A stretch of DNA of 64,000 nucleotides, taken from NCBI GenBank assembly GCA_950054485.1, contig CATLPD010000005.1, positions 17,194 through 81,193 on the forward strand, in the 5' to 3' direction. This document shows positions 18,270 through 27,289 of the stretch, in pieces (the first letter of the stretch is position 1; every line of letters begins with the position of its first letter). Under the pieces are notes generated by a model that ran no database searches, had not been told where the DNA came from, and saw only the letters and a list, made by a program, of their open reading frames with translations. The position numbers and the translations under genes are program-made. The stretch is from an uncultured Alphaproteobacteria bacterium. GTDB lineage: Bacteria; Pseudomonadota; Alphaproteobacteria; Micavibrionales; CSBR16-224.

Positions 18270-18986
18270 CTAGCGTGCAAGCGAGCGGCCGCCGTCGACT
18301 TTAATGGATGTGCCAGTAACAAAATCATTATCCAGAATGAATTCCACGGCCTGAAGGATCGGTGTGAAACCGGCTTCTTTAGGTATTAACGTTTGGGATA
18401 AAACATTCTGGCGATAGTCCGCATCATGTTCAGGTAGAAATTTGACGGGCCCGGGCTGAATGCTGTTCACCCTGAGGATGGGGGCATATTTGACCGCCAT
18501 CGATTTTGTCAGCGATTCAAGCCCTGCTTTTGTGGAGCAGTAAAGCGCACTTTTCGGGCTGGGACGTTCCGCAAAAATATCAGTCATATTTATGATATTG
18601 CCGTTATGTTCGGAATTCTTGCAGCTGTTAAAATATGCCTCGCACAATGCGGCGGGAAACATCATATGGACATTGAAAAACGCCTGATACTGATCGCCTT
18701 TCATCTCGGGGAATGGCTGGTCATTTTCGTACATGGATGCGTTGTTTATAATCATATCAACGGGGTTCTGTGTCATATAAGTGCTGATATTTGCGATACT
18801 ATCATATGTATAGTCCTCGATTTCAATAACCGTCAGGCGGTCATATGATGCAGCAAGGTCTTGCAGTTCATTTGTAATGGTGCGGGTAACGGCATAAACA
18901 TGTGCACCGCTTTGCAGTGCATGCTGGCTAAGGAACAATCCCAAACGTCGTCCTGCACCCGTGATCAGAAGTTTTTTATTTTGCAA
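18270..18986 (-). CDS. folM: Short-chain dehydrogenase, FolM-like pteridine reductase
   Basis: 238 residues, Rossmann-fold SDR. TGAGRRLG near the N-terminus (residues about 9-16) is the arginine-containing NADPH motif typical of FolM and pteridine reductases rather than of ordinary SDRs. IINNASMY and the catalytic YCSTKAG (Tyr-x3-Lys) are present, and the C-terminus has the usual VTGTSIKVDGGRSL. FolM reduces dihydromonapterin and has weak dihydrofolate reductase activity. It is divergent from folK, 65 bases apart, which supports a pterin/folate role. An unrelated SDR is the alternative. Confidence 0.7.
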   Translation of the reverse strand: MQNKKLLITGAGRRLGLFLSQHALQSGAHVYAVTRTITNELQDLAASYDRLTVIEIEDYTYDSIANISTYMTQNPVDMIINNASMYENDQPFPEMKGDQYQAFFNVHMMFPAALCEAYFNSCKNSEHNGNIINMTDIFAERPSPKSALYCSTKAGLESLTKSMAVKYAPILRVNSIQPGPVKFLPEHDADYRQNVLSQTLIPKEAGFTPILQAVEFILDNDFVTGTSIKVDGGRSLAR

Positions 18987-19051
18987 AGATATTTTAACCC
19001 GATGTTATGATATAATTGTCAAAATATACATGAGCCTGTATGGAGATCAAT

Positions 19052-19573
19052 ATGTATTACCATCTTTCATTAGGAACAAATCTGGAGCCGCAAAAAAATG
19101 CGGCGGCGATCCTACACGCTTTGTGTGCGCATTTTGGCGAGGTTGTTATATGCCCTTTCATTGAAACCACGCCCCATAGTATCAAGACTGACAAAATGTT
19201 TTTAAATGCTGTGGCGATCGTGAGATCCGATAAAACGCCCGAACAGATAAAGGCGATAACCAACCAGATCGAAGTTTCATTGGGCCGTGATCGATCAGAT
19301 CCGAATTCTTCCAAAAAAGACCGTGCGGCGGATATTGATATCGAACATGTGGCATCAGATCTGAATTTTAATTATTTCAAAGCCTGTCCCGAGCCCTATA
19401 TACACGAGGTTTTAAAATGTGATCCGAAAAAACGCACTGATCTGCAAGAATACGGGGTTCCGTATCAAACAGGTATGCAGGTTCTGTCGTTTGATCCCGT
19501 ATTGCAGCGATTGAAATCGCAACCCTATGCCCCGAAACCGCCGCAAACGCATGTGCGCTTGTTTAAGCCGTAA
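19052..19573 (+). CDS. folK: HPPK, 2-amino-4-hydroxy-6-hydroxymethyldihydropteridine diphosphokinase
   Basis: 173 residues from ATG 19052, which has GGAG seven bases upstream; ATG 19040 in frame would add four residues and contain that site. Transfers pyrophosphate from ATP to hydroxymethyldihydropterin in folate synthesis. SLGTNLEPQKN at the N-terminus and DRAADIDIE (the signature with the Mg-binding aspartates) are present; sequence after about residue 110 is divergent from standard HPPK. Pairs with the divergent folM-like gene. Followed after 21 bases by fliI. Confidence 0.82.
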   Translation: MYYHLSLGTNLEPQKNAAAILHALCAHFGEVVICPFIETTPHSIKTDKMFLNAVAIVRSDKTPEQIKAITNQIEVSLGRDRSDPNSSKKDRAADIDIEHVASDLNFNYFKACPEPYIHEVLKCDPKKRTDLQEYGVPYQTGMQVLSFDPVLQRLKSQPYAPKPPQTHVRLFKP

Positions 19574-19594
19574 AATCGCTATAGTCTATTAGGT

Positions 19595-20959
19595 ATGAAT
19601 TCTATTGCAGATAACATCGAAAAATCATTAAGCCAGATCCAACCCTACAAGCTGTATGGCCGTGTATCCAAAATTCTGGGAATGCTGGTCGAAATCGGCG
19701 GGATCGAGCGCGAACTTTCAATTGGGGACCGCGTGATGTTGACCCCATCGGGCACAAAGCCTATTCCCTGTGAAATTATCGGGTTTAAAGACGGGCAGGC
19801 GCTGGCGATGCCATTCGGCTCCCTGCAAAGGGTCGGATTGGGATGCAAAGCGGTTGCGGTTTTCAGCGAACCTGTTGTTTATCCATCCCGCAAATGGCTG
19901 AGTCGTGTGATCAATGCTTTTGGTGAACCGTTGGATGGTAAGGGGCCCCTTGAAACTGGCGATATGCCTATGGCCTTGCGCGGCGCGCCGCCACCGGCGC
20001 ATGACCGTAAACGTCTGGGGCCTAAACTTGATTTGGGTGTGCGCGCGATTAATTCTTTCTTATCGACCTGTCAGGGTCAGCGTATGGGTATTTTTGCCGG
20101 ATCCGGTGTCGGTAAATCGGTTTTGATGTCGATGTTGGCGAAATATACATCAGCAGACATCAGTGTTATCGGCCTGATCGGGGAGCGCGGGCGCGAGGTT
20201 CAGGAATTCCTGGAGGATGATCTTGGCGAAGAAGGCCTACGCAAATCTGTTGTGATTGTATCGACATCAGATGAATCTCCGCTTATGCGTCGTCAAGCCG
20301 CGTATCTGACGCTGGCTACAGCGGAATATTTCAGAGATCAGGGGCAACAGGTCATGTGCCTGATGGATTCTGTAACGCGTTTTGCGATGGCGCAGCGCGA
20401 AATCGGCCTGAGTGCGGGCGAGCCGCCGACATCAAAAGGATATCCACCGACAACTTTTGCCGAACTGCCGAAATTGCTGGAGCGCGCAGGGCCGGGCACG
20501 AACGCTCAAGGCGATATCACGGGATATTTCACCGTTCTGGTCGAGGGGGATGATCATAACGAGCCGATATCCGATGCCGTACGCGGCATTCTGGATGGGC
20601 ATATTGTTCTGGATCGCTCCATTGCCGACCGTGGGCGCTATCCGGCCATCAATATTTTAAAAAGTATTTCACGATCGATGCCGAAATGCCTGACCGAGGA
20701 ACAGGAAGATCTGGTGCGTCAGGCGCGCGAGATTATTTCGACCTATGAGGATATGGAAGAGCTGATCCGCTTGGGCGCATATCGCCCCGGCAGTGACCCT
20801 AAAGTAGACCACGCCATTCAGTTGTACCCGCAAATCGAAACATTCCTGAAACAGCGCCCGACCGAACATATGACGCTTGATCAGGGCTATGATATTTTAA
20901 AGGGCATCTTGCGCCCGGGCTCTGCCCAGCCACAAGACGACGGACAAGACGATGGCTGA
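19595..20959 (+). CDS. fliI: Flagellum-specific ATPase FliI
   Basis: 454 residues. Energises export of flagellar subunits through the type III apparatus at the cytoplasmic face of the flagellar base. F1-beta-like fold: Walker A GSGVGKS (about residues 172-178), [13 protein letters not shown], Walker B-containing [16 protein letters not shown] and [25 protein letters not shown]. The first 90 residues form the N-terminal barrel. The closest alternative is a type III secretion ATPase of the YscN group, but fliJ overlaps its end and ctrA is nearby, favouring the flagellum. Other flagellar genes are not in this window. Confidence 0.93.
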   Translation: MNSIADNIEKSLSQIQPYKLYGRVSKILGMLVEIGGIERELSIGDRVMLTPSGTKPIPCEIIGFKDGQALAMPFGSLQRVGLGCKAVAVFSEPVVYPSRKWLSRVINAFGEPLDGKGPLETGDMPMALRGAPPPAHDRKRLGPKLDLGVRAINSFLSTCQGQRMGIFAGSGVGKSVLMSMLAKYTSADISVIGLIGERGREVQEFLEDDLGEEGLRKSVVIVSTSDESPLMRRQAAYLTLATAEYFRDQGQQVMCLMDSVTRFAMAQREIGLSAGEPPTSKGYPPTTFAELPKLLERAGPGTNAQGDITGYFTVLVEGDDHNEPISDAVRGILDGHIVLDRSIADRGRYPAINILKSISRSMPKCLTEEQEDLVRQAREIISTYEDMEELIRLGAYRPGSDPKVDHAIQLYPQIETFLKQRPTEHMTLDQGYDILKGILRPGSAQPQDDGQDDG

Positions 20960-21377
20960 TCTATCCAGCCTGATCCGCCTGCATAAACACGAACTGGATG
21001 AAAAACAGCGCCAGATCGGTCTGATGTATGACCAGCTTCAAAAATTGGAAGATCACAAAACCAGAATTCTTGAACGCCGTGAACAGGAGCTGGAAGCTGC
21101 AAATAAAAATCCGGAAATGGTGTCTTATACGCTGGCAGGCTTTTTGGATAAGTCCAAACATCAGGAACAGGAAATTAACAGCCATATATTTCAGATGAAC
21201 CAGAAGATCGAATTGATGCGCGATGATATGCTGGATAGTTTTGCAGAATTAAAAAAATACGAGCTGACGCAAGACCAGCGCCTGAAGCTTGAAGAACAAG
21301 AGCGCAAGCTGAAAGAAGGGCGCATGTTTGATGATATCTCCATTGATGGATACAGGCGCCAGCAAGATGATAGTTAG
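20952..21377 (+). CDS. fliJ: FliJ-like coiled-coil protein
   Basis: 141 residues, almost entirely charged coiled coil ([19 protein letters not shown] and onward), without signal peptide. Starts within the last eight bases of fliI, so translation is probably coupled. FliJ is a small coiled-coil chaperone-like stalk that fits into the FliI ring. Sequence of FliJ is poorly conserved, so the call rests on size, coiled-coil nature and position. Confidence 0.75.
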   Translation: MADLSSLIRLHKHELDEKQRQIGLMYDQLQKLEDHKTRILERREQELEAANKNPEMVSYTLAGFLDKSKHQEQEINSHIFQMNQKIELMRDDMLDSFAELKKYELTQDQRLKLEEQERKLKEGRMFDDISIDGYRRQQDDS

Positions 21378-21879
21378 ACGCGCAACAATTGATGATGCTG
21401 CCGATATCGCCTGGTGCAATATGCGCGGTTGGCAGGTCGGATATCGCGGTATTATGCCCGATGATTTTCTGGATAGTCTTGATCATAGCCAAAGGACAGA
21501 AAACTGGCGCAAAAACCTATCTGATGATGGCGATAGTAAATATACGCTGGTCGCCCAGCTTAACGGAAAGGCTGTGGGCTTTGCCACAATTGGGCCATCG
21601 CGTGATGGAATGAATGGCTATGACAGCGAACTTTGGGCGATCTATGTCGATCCCGATCACTGGGGGCAGGGGATTGGCCGTGCGCTGTTTGATCGTGTGA
21701 CCCGCGATTTAAAATCGCGGGGTATTGAAAGTACCTATGTCTGGTGCTTGCGGGATAACCACAAAGGGCGCAAATTCTATGAAGCGATCGGCGGCATGTA
21801 TTTGGAAGGCATCAGCAAAAAATTCATTTTAAATGAAGAGCCTTATGAGGAAGTGGCCTATGGTTGGCGTGACTTATAA
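21367..21879 (+). CDS. GNAT-family N-acetyltransferase
   Basis: 170 residues from ATG 21367, which overlaps the end of fliJ by 11 bases; in-frame upstream starts lie deep within fliJ. The N-terminus [22 protein letters not shown] and the acetyl-CoA-binding DPDHWGQGIGRALFDRV (motif A, Q/R-x-x-G-x-G/A) identify the GNAT fold, and WCLRDNHKGRKFYEAIGG is the typical closing region. Substrate unknown. Co-transcribed with fliI-fliJ by position only. Its end overlaps the convergent next gene by six bases. Confidence 0.88.
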   Translation: MIVRRATIDDAADIAWCNMRGWQVGYRGIMPDDFLDSLDHSQRTENWRKNLSDDGDSKYTLVAQLNGKAVGFATIGPSRDGMNGYDSELWAIYVDPDHWGQGIGRALFDRVTRDLKSRGIESTYVWCLRDNHKGRKFYEAIGGMYLEGISKKFILNEEPYEEVAYGWRDL

Positions 21880-22416
21880 TCCTTCTTCCGCCTGACGTTT
21901 GCGTTCAAAGGTGCGCAGCTTGCTGACAAAGGTATTGAATTCGGCAACGACTTCGCGGTCGAATTCCGTGCGCAGATCAGAGTCTTTAATTTGTTCGCGA
22001 ATATTTGAAATGGTGACTTGTCCGGCCTCGTTCAAATGCTGGGGATTATAAAAATTCTTGCTCATCACATCATTCATATGCAACAGGCGTTTCAGCATGA
22101 TTTTATAAAGGGCCTTGGCGGGTTTATCCATGGTGTCGATATAACGTTCGATATCGCGTTGGGACAGGGTGACGACTGTGCTGCCTTCCAGCGCACGGGC
22201 ACTGGCCGTGCGTGTTTTCGGATCGGCGAAAAAGGCAAGTTCGCCAATAATTTCACCGGCACCGGCCACCGATACGCGTCGGTCTTTTCCATCTGAATCG
22301 GTGCGGTATATTTCGATGCTTCCGTTTTCAATGAAAAAGGCGCGGGCCGCTTCGTCCCCTTCGTGCATTAAAACCTCGCCAGCGGCGACAAATTTACGTG
22401 CTAATATCTTATTCAT
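21874..22416 (-). CDS. Cyclic-nucleotide-binding domain protein without DNA-binding domain
   Basis: 180 residues. The first 120 form a cNMP-binding beta-barrel, with HEGDEAARAFFIENGSIEIY and GEIIGELAFF-DPKTRTASARA, the phosphate-binding cassette. The remainder is helical and charged, and there is no Crp-type helix-turn-helix. The start overlaps the stop of the ABC ATPase gene by four bases, so the two are coupled; it may regulate the transporter or be a scaffold. Ligand unknown. Confidence 0.8.
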   Translation of the reverse strand: MNKILARKFVAAGEVLMHEGDEAARAFFIENGSIEIYRTDSDGKDRRVSVAGAGEIIGELAFFADPKTRTASARALEGSTVVTLSQRDIERYIDTMDKPAKALYKIMLKRLLHMNDVMSKNFYNPQHLNEAGQVTISNIREQIKDSDLRTEFDREVVAEFNTFVSKLRTFERKRQAEEGL

Positions 22417-23363
22417 GCGGCTTTGTTCCTTGTAAAGCTGAGGAAGATATCTTCAAGATCGCTTTCCTGCGTTGAAATATCACGGATCGACAGGCCTGCC
22501 GAACTTAAAAGCCCAAGCATTTCCTGCACGGATGTCTTGTTACTATGATAGCTGAGCCTGATCTGGGTGTCGTCAATTTTTTCAACATTATATGCTGACA
22601 AAGCATCCGGAATGTTGTCGATCTCTTTTTCGAAGGTTACATACATGTCTTTCAGATCAAGCTGCTTTAACAGATCCGATTTGCTTTTGTTCGCAACGAT
22701 TTCACCGTGGTTGATGATGGCAATACGATCGCACAGCTCTTCAGCCTCCTTCAGATAGTGGGTGGTCAAAACGATCGTAACACCTTTTTCATTAAGCGCG
22801 CGGACGGCATCCCACAGCCCCTGGCGCAATTCTATATCAACACCTGCTGTTGGCTCGTCGAGAATCAGAACAGGCGGGCTATGGACCATGGCCTTGGCCA
22901 CCATCAAACGGCGTTTCATGCCGCCTGACAGCGTGCGTGAATAGGCATCGGCCTTATCCATTAATCCGACCAGATTTAACAGTCCGTCTGTGTAACGCTC
23001 GCCTTTCGGCACGCCGTATAATCCGGCCTGAACCCCCAGAATTTCACGCGGGCTGAAAAACGCATCCAGCGATATTTCCTGCGGGACGATTCCGATGGCG
23101 CCGCGTGCATTGCGTGGATCTTTATCAATATCGATTCCCCATATTTTGGCGGTTCCGCCGGTTTTCATGACCATGCCGGCCAGAATATTGATAAAAGTCG
23201 ACTTTCCGGCCCCGTTTGGCCCCAATAGACCGAAAATAGATCCGCGCGGTACGTTCAGGTTGATCGATTTCAAGGCATGCTTTGATTCGCCTTTGCCTTC
23301 GGCACGGTAGGTTTTATCAAGGCCTTGGGCTTCAATGGCGTAATCGGGAAGGGATGATGACAT
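22413..23363 (-). CDS. ABC transporter ATP-binding protein (ABC-2 type)
   Basis: 316 residues. Walker A GPNGAGKST, signature LSGGMKRR, Walker B PPVLILDEPTAG and the switch HYLKEAEEL are intact. The C-terminal 80 residues resemble those of ATPases that work with ABC-2 multidrug or polysaccharide exporters (YadG/DrrA type). No membrane permease is adjacent: downstream is the cNMP protein and upstream the divergent rpmH. Its permease must be encoded elsewhere. Divergent from rpmH. Confidence 0.88.
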   Translation of the reverse strand: MSSSLPDYAIEAQGLDKTYRAEGKGESKHALKSINLNVPRGSIFGLLGPNGAGKSTFINILAGMVMKTGGTAKIWGIDIDKDPRNARGAIGIVPQEISLDAFFSPREILGVQAGLYGVPKGERYTDGLLNLVGLMDKADAYSRTLSGGMKRRLMVAKAMVHSPPVLILDEPTAGVDIELRQGLWDAVRALNEKGVTIVLTTHYLKEAEELCDRIAIINHGEIVANKSKSDLLKQLDLKDMYVTFEKEIDNIPDALSAYNVEKIDDTQIRLSYHSNKTSVQEMLGLLSSAGLSIRDISTQESDLEDIFLSFTRNKAA

Positions 23364-23411
23364 TTTTTTGACTTTCTTGTTTCAAAAGCAGTATAAAAAA
23401 CCAAACATCGC

Positions 23412-23440
23412 TTGACAAGCGCTTGATTCTTGCGTAATTA
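23412..23440 (+). promoter_or_regulatory. Promoter for rpmH-rnpA-yidD-yidC
   Basis: Perfect TTGACA (23412-23417), 17-base spacer and TAATTA (23435-23440), 36 bases before the rpmH start. The spacer contains GATTC, a GANTC site. Confidence 0.75.
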
Positions 23441-23476
23441 TGTCCCCCGAACGAATAAGATATTTGGAGAATTATA

Positions 23477-23611
23477 GTGAAACGCACATTTCAGCCCAGC
23501 CGTCTAGTCCGCAAGCGCCGTCACGGGTTCCGCTCGCGCATGGCAACAGTTGGTGGACGCAAGATTCTTGCACGCCGCAGAGCCAAAGGCCGCAAGGTTT
23601 TGAGCGCTTAA
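23477..23611 (+). CDS. rpmH: Ribosomal protein L34 (GTG start)
   Basis: 44 residues: [20 protein letters not shown] and a basic remainder ending in KVLSA, the full-length L34 of the large subunit. Start GTG at 23477 with GGAGA seven bases upstream. First gene of the classic rpmH-rnpA-yidD-yidC operon, with rnpA eight bases after its stop. Confidence 0.96.
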   Translation: MKRTFQPSRLVRKRRHGFRSRMATVGGRKILARRRAKGRKVLSA

Positions 23612-23619
23612 GGACATCT

Positions 23620-23988
23620 ATGCGCCTTGGCCGCCTCAAAAAACGGCATCAATTTCTGGATATTCAAAATAACGGTCACAAAGCCATTACAAAAAGCTTT
23701 GTGATCTTTTGTCGTTTTGATTTTATTCCGACACAAATGCAAGATTTTCAGGAATACGACATGCTGTCAGGTTTCACTGTGACCAAAAAACTGGGCAAGG
23801 CCGTCACGCGCAATCGTATTAAGCGCCGTTTGCGCGCCGTGATGGATCAAATGTTGCCGGATGCACCCGACGTTTTCAAGGATTCGGGCCTTGTTGTGAT
23901 TGGCCGCCCGTCAGCCCTGACCGAAGATTTCAAAAGCCTTTGCGCTGAAACTGAAAAGGTTTTGAATTGGCTGAGGAAACAAAAATGA
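23620..23988 (+). CDS. rnpA: Ribonuclease P protein component
   Basis: 122 residues from ATG 23620, directly after rpmH with AGGA at the right spacing; upstream codons in the frame overlap rpmH and are not used. Binds the RNase P RNA and helps process tRNA 5' ends. The basic motif [20 protein letters not shown] is the RnpA signature (RNR-K-R). Its stop overlaps the yidD start (ATGA). Confidence 0.94.
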   Translation: MRLGRLKKRHQFLDIQNNGHKAITKSFVIFCRFDFIPTQMQDFQEYDMLSGFTVTKKLGKAVTRNRIKRRLRAVMDQMLPDAPDVFKDSGLVVIGRPSALTEDFKSLCAETEKVLNWLRKQK

Positions 23989-24200
23989 AATTCTTTCTGA
24001 CATTGCCGATCCGTTTTTATCAGATCTTTATATCCCCTTGGTTTGCCCCAAGCTGCCGTTTCATGCCGACGTGCTCGCAATACGGGCGCGAGGCTGTTGA
24101 AACACACGGCATTATAAAAGGCGGCTATCTGACATTGCGCCGCATCTTGCGATGTCATCCATGGGGCGGGTGCGGACACGACCCTGTTCCGCCCAAATGA
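23985..24200 (+). CDS. yidD: Membrane protein insertion efficiency factor YidD
   Basis: 71 residues from ATG 23985, which overlaps the rnpA stop by four bases. Small peripheral membrane protein that helps YidC-dependent insertion. Typical sequence: [33 protein letters not shown] and [13 protein letters not shown], with the conserved cysteines. Confidence 0.95.
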   Translation: MKFFLTLPIRFYQIFISPWFAPSCRFMPTCSQYGREAVETHGIIKGGYLTLRRILRCHPWGGCGHDPVPPK

Positions 24201-24264
24201 TTTGACGCTGGCGGTAACTTCCTATACAACAGGCACTGTCTAAAAAACAGCAAGAGCAAGTACC

Positions 24265-26070
24265 ATGATGAATCGTCATCCCCGCAATCAGCAGGATCCG
24301 GACCAAAATAAACGTATGATGATTGCGATCGTTTTATCGCTTCTGATTCTTTTTGGATATCACTATTTTTTCGAACGTCCACGTATCGAGGCCATGCAAG
24401 CGCGTGAAGCCGCAAAACAAAACGCAGAATTGCAAAAATCGCTGGATCAGACGGAAACGCAGATTGTCGCAGACGAAGATGTGAAGACTTATACGCGCGA
24501 TGAAGTTATGGCCCGCGGCGGACGTGTAACAATCAAAAATGACAAGATCGAAGGCTCGATGCCGCTGACCGGTACGCGTATTGACGATATTCGCCTGTTA
24601 GAGCATTACGAGACGGTTGAACGCGTAAATCCTGTTGCCTTGTTCTCGCCATCAGGCACTGAAAAACCGTATTATGCAGAATTCGGATTTATTGCTGAAA
24701 ACGACAGCGTTAATGTGCCGTCCGAAACAACCAACTGGCAGCTTGCATCTGAAAACAGCCAGTTGACGCAGGATCAGCCGATCATTCTGCGCTGGGATAA
24801 CGGGCAGGGGCTGACGTTCGAACGCAAAATAGCATTGGATCAATATTACCTGTTTACAATCACCGATCGCGTCATTAACGGCGGTGAAAATGCAGTGACC
24901 TTATATCCCTATCAGCTGTTGTCACGCAAAGGGCTGCCAAAAGATTTTGTCGATTTCTTTATTCTTCATCAGGGCCCGATCAGCTTTAGCGACGGCGAGC
25001 TGGAGGAGCTGTCCTACAGCGATCTAGAAGAAGAGCAAACATTCAAAAATAAAGGCGGCTGGATCGGTTTTACTGATAAATACTGGTTTGCCAGCATCAT
25101 TCAGGATGAAACTGAAACTTACAAGGCGCGCTTTACACAGAGCGGGCCAAATGATCCGCAACAGGCAAGATATCAGGCTGACGTATTGGCCGAACCGATG
25201 ACCATTTTGCCGAATAGCGCTGAGGAAACATCATATCGCATGTTCGCGGGGGAAAAGAAATTGGATATCCTAAGCTCCTACAGCGATCAACCGGGCCTCA
25301 GAAATCTGGACCTTTCGATTGACTTCGGGATATGGGCGATTATTACAAAGCCGTTTTATCTGGCCTTGAATTTCTTGTCCGAAACTTTTGGTCATGTTGC
25401 CTGGGGTATTATTATCCTGACAGTTCTGCTGCGTCTGGCTTTGTTCCCACTGAACAGCAAGTCATTCAAATCTATGGCGGCAATGAAAAAGGTTTCCCCG
25501 AAACTGAAAGAAATTCAGGAACAGCACAAAGGCGATACGCAGACCATGCAGATGAAAATCATGGAGCTGTATCAAAAGGAAAAGGTCAACCCACTCAGTG
25601 GCTGCTGGCCGATGCTGTTGCAGATTCCGATTTTCTTTGCCCTTTATAAGGTTGTGATGCTGGATATTGATATGCGCCACGCGCCGTTCCCGGGCTGGAT
25701 TGATGATATGTCTGTTATGGACCCGACCAGTGTCTTTAACCTGTTTGGTCTATTGCCATACGACGTGCCGGGTTTTCTGATGATTGGTGCATGGCCGGTT
25801 TTGATGGGGATGACTATGGCGGCACAGCGCCGTTTAAACCCGCCGCCGTCTGACCCGATGCAGGCCAAGATGATGAAATTCATGCCATGGTTCTTTATGT
25901 TCATATTGGCAAAATTTGCAGCGGGGCTTGTCATTTACTGGACGTGGTCAAACTTCCTGGGTCTGCTGCAGCAATATACCATTATGCGCCGCGAAGGGGT
26001 CGAGGTCTCGCTGATCAAAGGCTATAAAAAAGCGCCTGTAGACGACAAAAAAGATGACGATGACAAATAA
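24265..26070 (+). CDS. yidC: Membrane protein insertase YidC
   Basis: 601 residues. Inserts and folds inner-membrane proteins, alone or with SecYEG. N-terminal transmembrane segment (about residues 17-33), a long periplasmic P1 domain to about 355, then the conserved hydrophobic core with LTVLLRLALFPLNSKSFKSM, LLQIPIFFALYKVV and the last helices ending near RREGVEVSLIKG. The very end is Asp/Lys-rich, DDKKDDDDK. Two adjacent ATG codons (24265 and 24268) could start it. The next gene, engB, starts inside its end. Confidence 0.96.
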   Translation: MMNRHPRNQQDPDQNKRMMIAIVLSLLILFGYHYFFERPRIEAMQAREAAKQNAELQKSLDQTETQIVADEDVKTYTRDEVMARGGRVTIKNDKIEGSMPLTGTRIDDIRLLEHYETVERVNPVALFSPSGTEKPYYAEFGFIAENDSVNVPSETTNWQLASENSQLTQDQPIILRWDNGQGLTFERKIALDQYYLFTITDRVINGGENAVTLYPYQLLSRKGLPKDFVDFFILHQGPISFSDGELEELSYSDLEEEQTFKNKGGWIGFTDKYWFASIIQDETETYKARFTQSGPNDPQQARYQADVLAEPMTILPNSAEETSYRMFAGEKKLDILSSYSDQPGLRNLDLSIDFGIWAIITKPFYLALNFLSETFGHVAWGIIILTVLLRLALFPLNSKSFKSMAAMKKVSPKLKEIQEQHKGDTQTMQMKIMELYQKEKVNPLSGCWPMLLQIPIFFALYKVVMLDIDMRHAPFPGWIDDMSVMDPTSVFNLFGLLPYDVPGFLMIGAWPVLMGMTMAAQRRLNPPPSDPMQAKMMKFMPWFFMFILAKFAAGLVIYWTWSNFLGLLQQYTIMRREGVEVSLIKGYKKAPVDDKKDDDDK

Positions 26071-26704
26071 CATCGAATTTACAAAATCGCAGATTGAAAC
26101 CGGACGTAAAATATTCGTTGGCGATTGTGATTTTGTCGCAGGTGTTACCAGCCTCGGTAACTTGATCCCGATGAGCCTGCCTGAAGTCGCCTTTGCCGGA
26201 CGTTCAAATGTCGGAAAGTCATCCCTGATCAATGCGCTGACCAATCGCAAGATGCTGGCGCGCACATCGCATACACCTGGTCGCACGCAACAATTGAATT
26301 TTTTCAATCTCGGCGGGCATATGTTTATTGTCGATCTGCCGGGCTATGGCTATGCGCGCGCGGCAAAAACCAAGGTTAAATCCTGGAATGATCTGATCCG
26401 CAAATATTTGCGGGGCCGCCAGACCCTTCAACGTGTCTGTCTTTTAATTGACAGTCGCCATGGGTTCAAGGAGGTCGATACCGAAATCATGGATATGCTG
26501 GATGACGTCGCGGTGACATATATGATCATTCTGACCAAGATAGATAAGGTTAAGAATGCGGAGCTTGAAAAATGTGTGGCAGGCATACAGGCCGAGTTGA
26601 AAAAAAGGCCGGCAGCCTATCCATTTATATTTAAAACCAGTTCAGCCAAAGACCTCGGCATTGCCGAGGTTCGCGCCGAGCTGGTTAAATTTGCAGATCA
26701 GTGA
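26054..26704 (+). CDS. engB: Ribosome-biogenesis GTPase EngB (YihA/YsxC)
   Basis: 216 residues. Small GTPase needed for maturation of the large ribosomal subunit. G1 AGRSNVGKSSLINALTN, G2 region RTSHTPGRTQQLNFF, G3 DLPGYGYAR, G4 ILTKIDKV and G5 TSSA are present. It overlaps yidC by 17 bases; ATG 26060 is a second in-frame choice. The order yidC-engB is conserved in alphaproteobacteria, though argB does not follow here. Confidence 0.94.
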   Translation: MTMTNNIEFTKSQIETGRKIFVGDCDFVAGVTSLGNLIPMSLPEVAFAGRSNVGKSSLINALTNRKMLARTSHTPGRTQQLNFFNLGGHMFIVDLPGYGYARAAKTKVKSWNDLIRKYLRGRQTLQRVCLLIDSRHGFKEVDTEIMDMLDDVAVTYMIILTKIDKVKNAELEKCVAGIQAELKKRPAAYPFIFKTSSAKDLGIAEVRAELVKFADQ

Positions 26705-26766
26705 TGATTTTTTAACTTTTATCATGCACACTGTTACCAGAATTATTGTCTAAGGGAGGACTTAAA

Positions 26767-27090
26767 ATGACAAATATCGCAGCAATGATGCAAAAAGCAC
26801 AACAGATGAAAGAGCGCATGGGCGCAATGCAGGCGGAAGTCATGCAGATGGATATTCCCGGCGAGGCCGGCGGCGGTCTGGTTAAGGTTGCCACAAACGG
26901 CAAGGGCGAGGTCAGAATGATTGACATTCAAAAAGACCTGTTGAACCCCGATGACAAGGAAATGATTGAAGACTTGATTACGGCGGCAATTAACGATTCA
27001 CGTAACCGTGCCGAGCAGATCATTACAGAAAAAACACAAAAAATTATGAGTGATCTGGGACTGCCTACCGACGGCAGCCTGCCAATGTAA
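26767..27090 (+). CDS. YbaB/EbfC-family nucleoid-associated protein
   Basis: 107 residues from ATG 26767, preceded by GGGAGGA. Small dimeric DNA-binding protein. IAAMMQKAQQMKERMGAMQ and the centre EGKGEV-like NGKGEVRMIDIQKDLLNPDD are characteristic. It usually follows dnaX and precedes recR; here neither is beside it, so the gene stands alone between engB and xthA. Confidence 0.92.
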   Translation: MTNIAAMMQKAQQMKERMGAMQAEVMQMDIPGEAGGGLVKVATNGKGEVRMIDIQKDLLNPDDKEMIEDLITAAINDSRNRAEQIITEKTQKIMSDLGLPTDGSLPM

Positions 27091-27103
27091 TCCTTTCTTT
27101 ATA

Positions 27104-27183
27104 AATTAAAGTCAGGCGGCGTCACATCGTCGCTCATGGATTGAAATACATGTCGCTCCTTGTTTCTAGCCTGATCATTAATT
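27104..27183 (+). ncRNA. Candidate structured RNA or 3' UTR between ybaB and xthA
   Basis: AATTAA (27104-27109) and TCAGGC (27112-27117) can pair with TTAATT (27178-27183) and GCCTGA (27169-27174), closing a 50-base interior in which GTCGCTC occurs twice. The 135-base gap from ybaB to the terminator has no ORF. It may be only a folded 3' UTR; no known family is recognised. Confidence 0.3.
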
Positions 27184-27225
27184 TATTTCGAAATCAGAAT
27201 ATAAAAGCGAAGTTTGGAGAAAAGG

Positions 27226-27257
27226 AAGGCCGACATTATGTGTCGGCCTTTTTTATT
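27226..27257 (+). terminator. Strong intrinsic terminator upstream of xthA
   Basis: Ten-base-pair stem AAGGCCGACA / TGTCGGCCTT (27226-27235 and 27241-27250) with a 5-base loop and a T-run. Confidence 0.95.
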
Positions 27258-27289
27258 GAAGCGATAGGGGAATCGCAGTATCAATAGAT

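Noticed and set aside
23440..23619. Upstream extension of rnpA to 23440
   Set aside because: It would run through rpmH in another frame; the ATG at 23620 with AGGA is the natural start.
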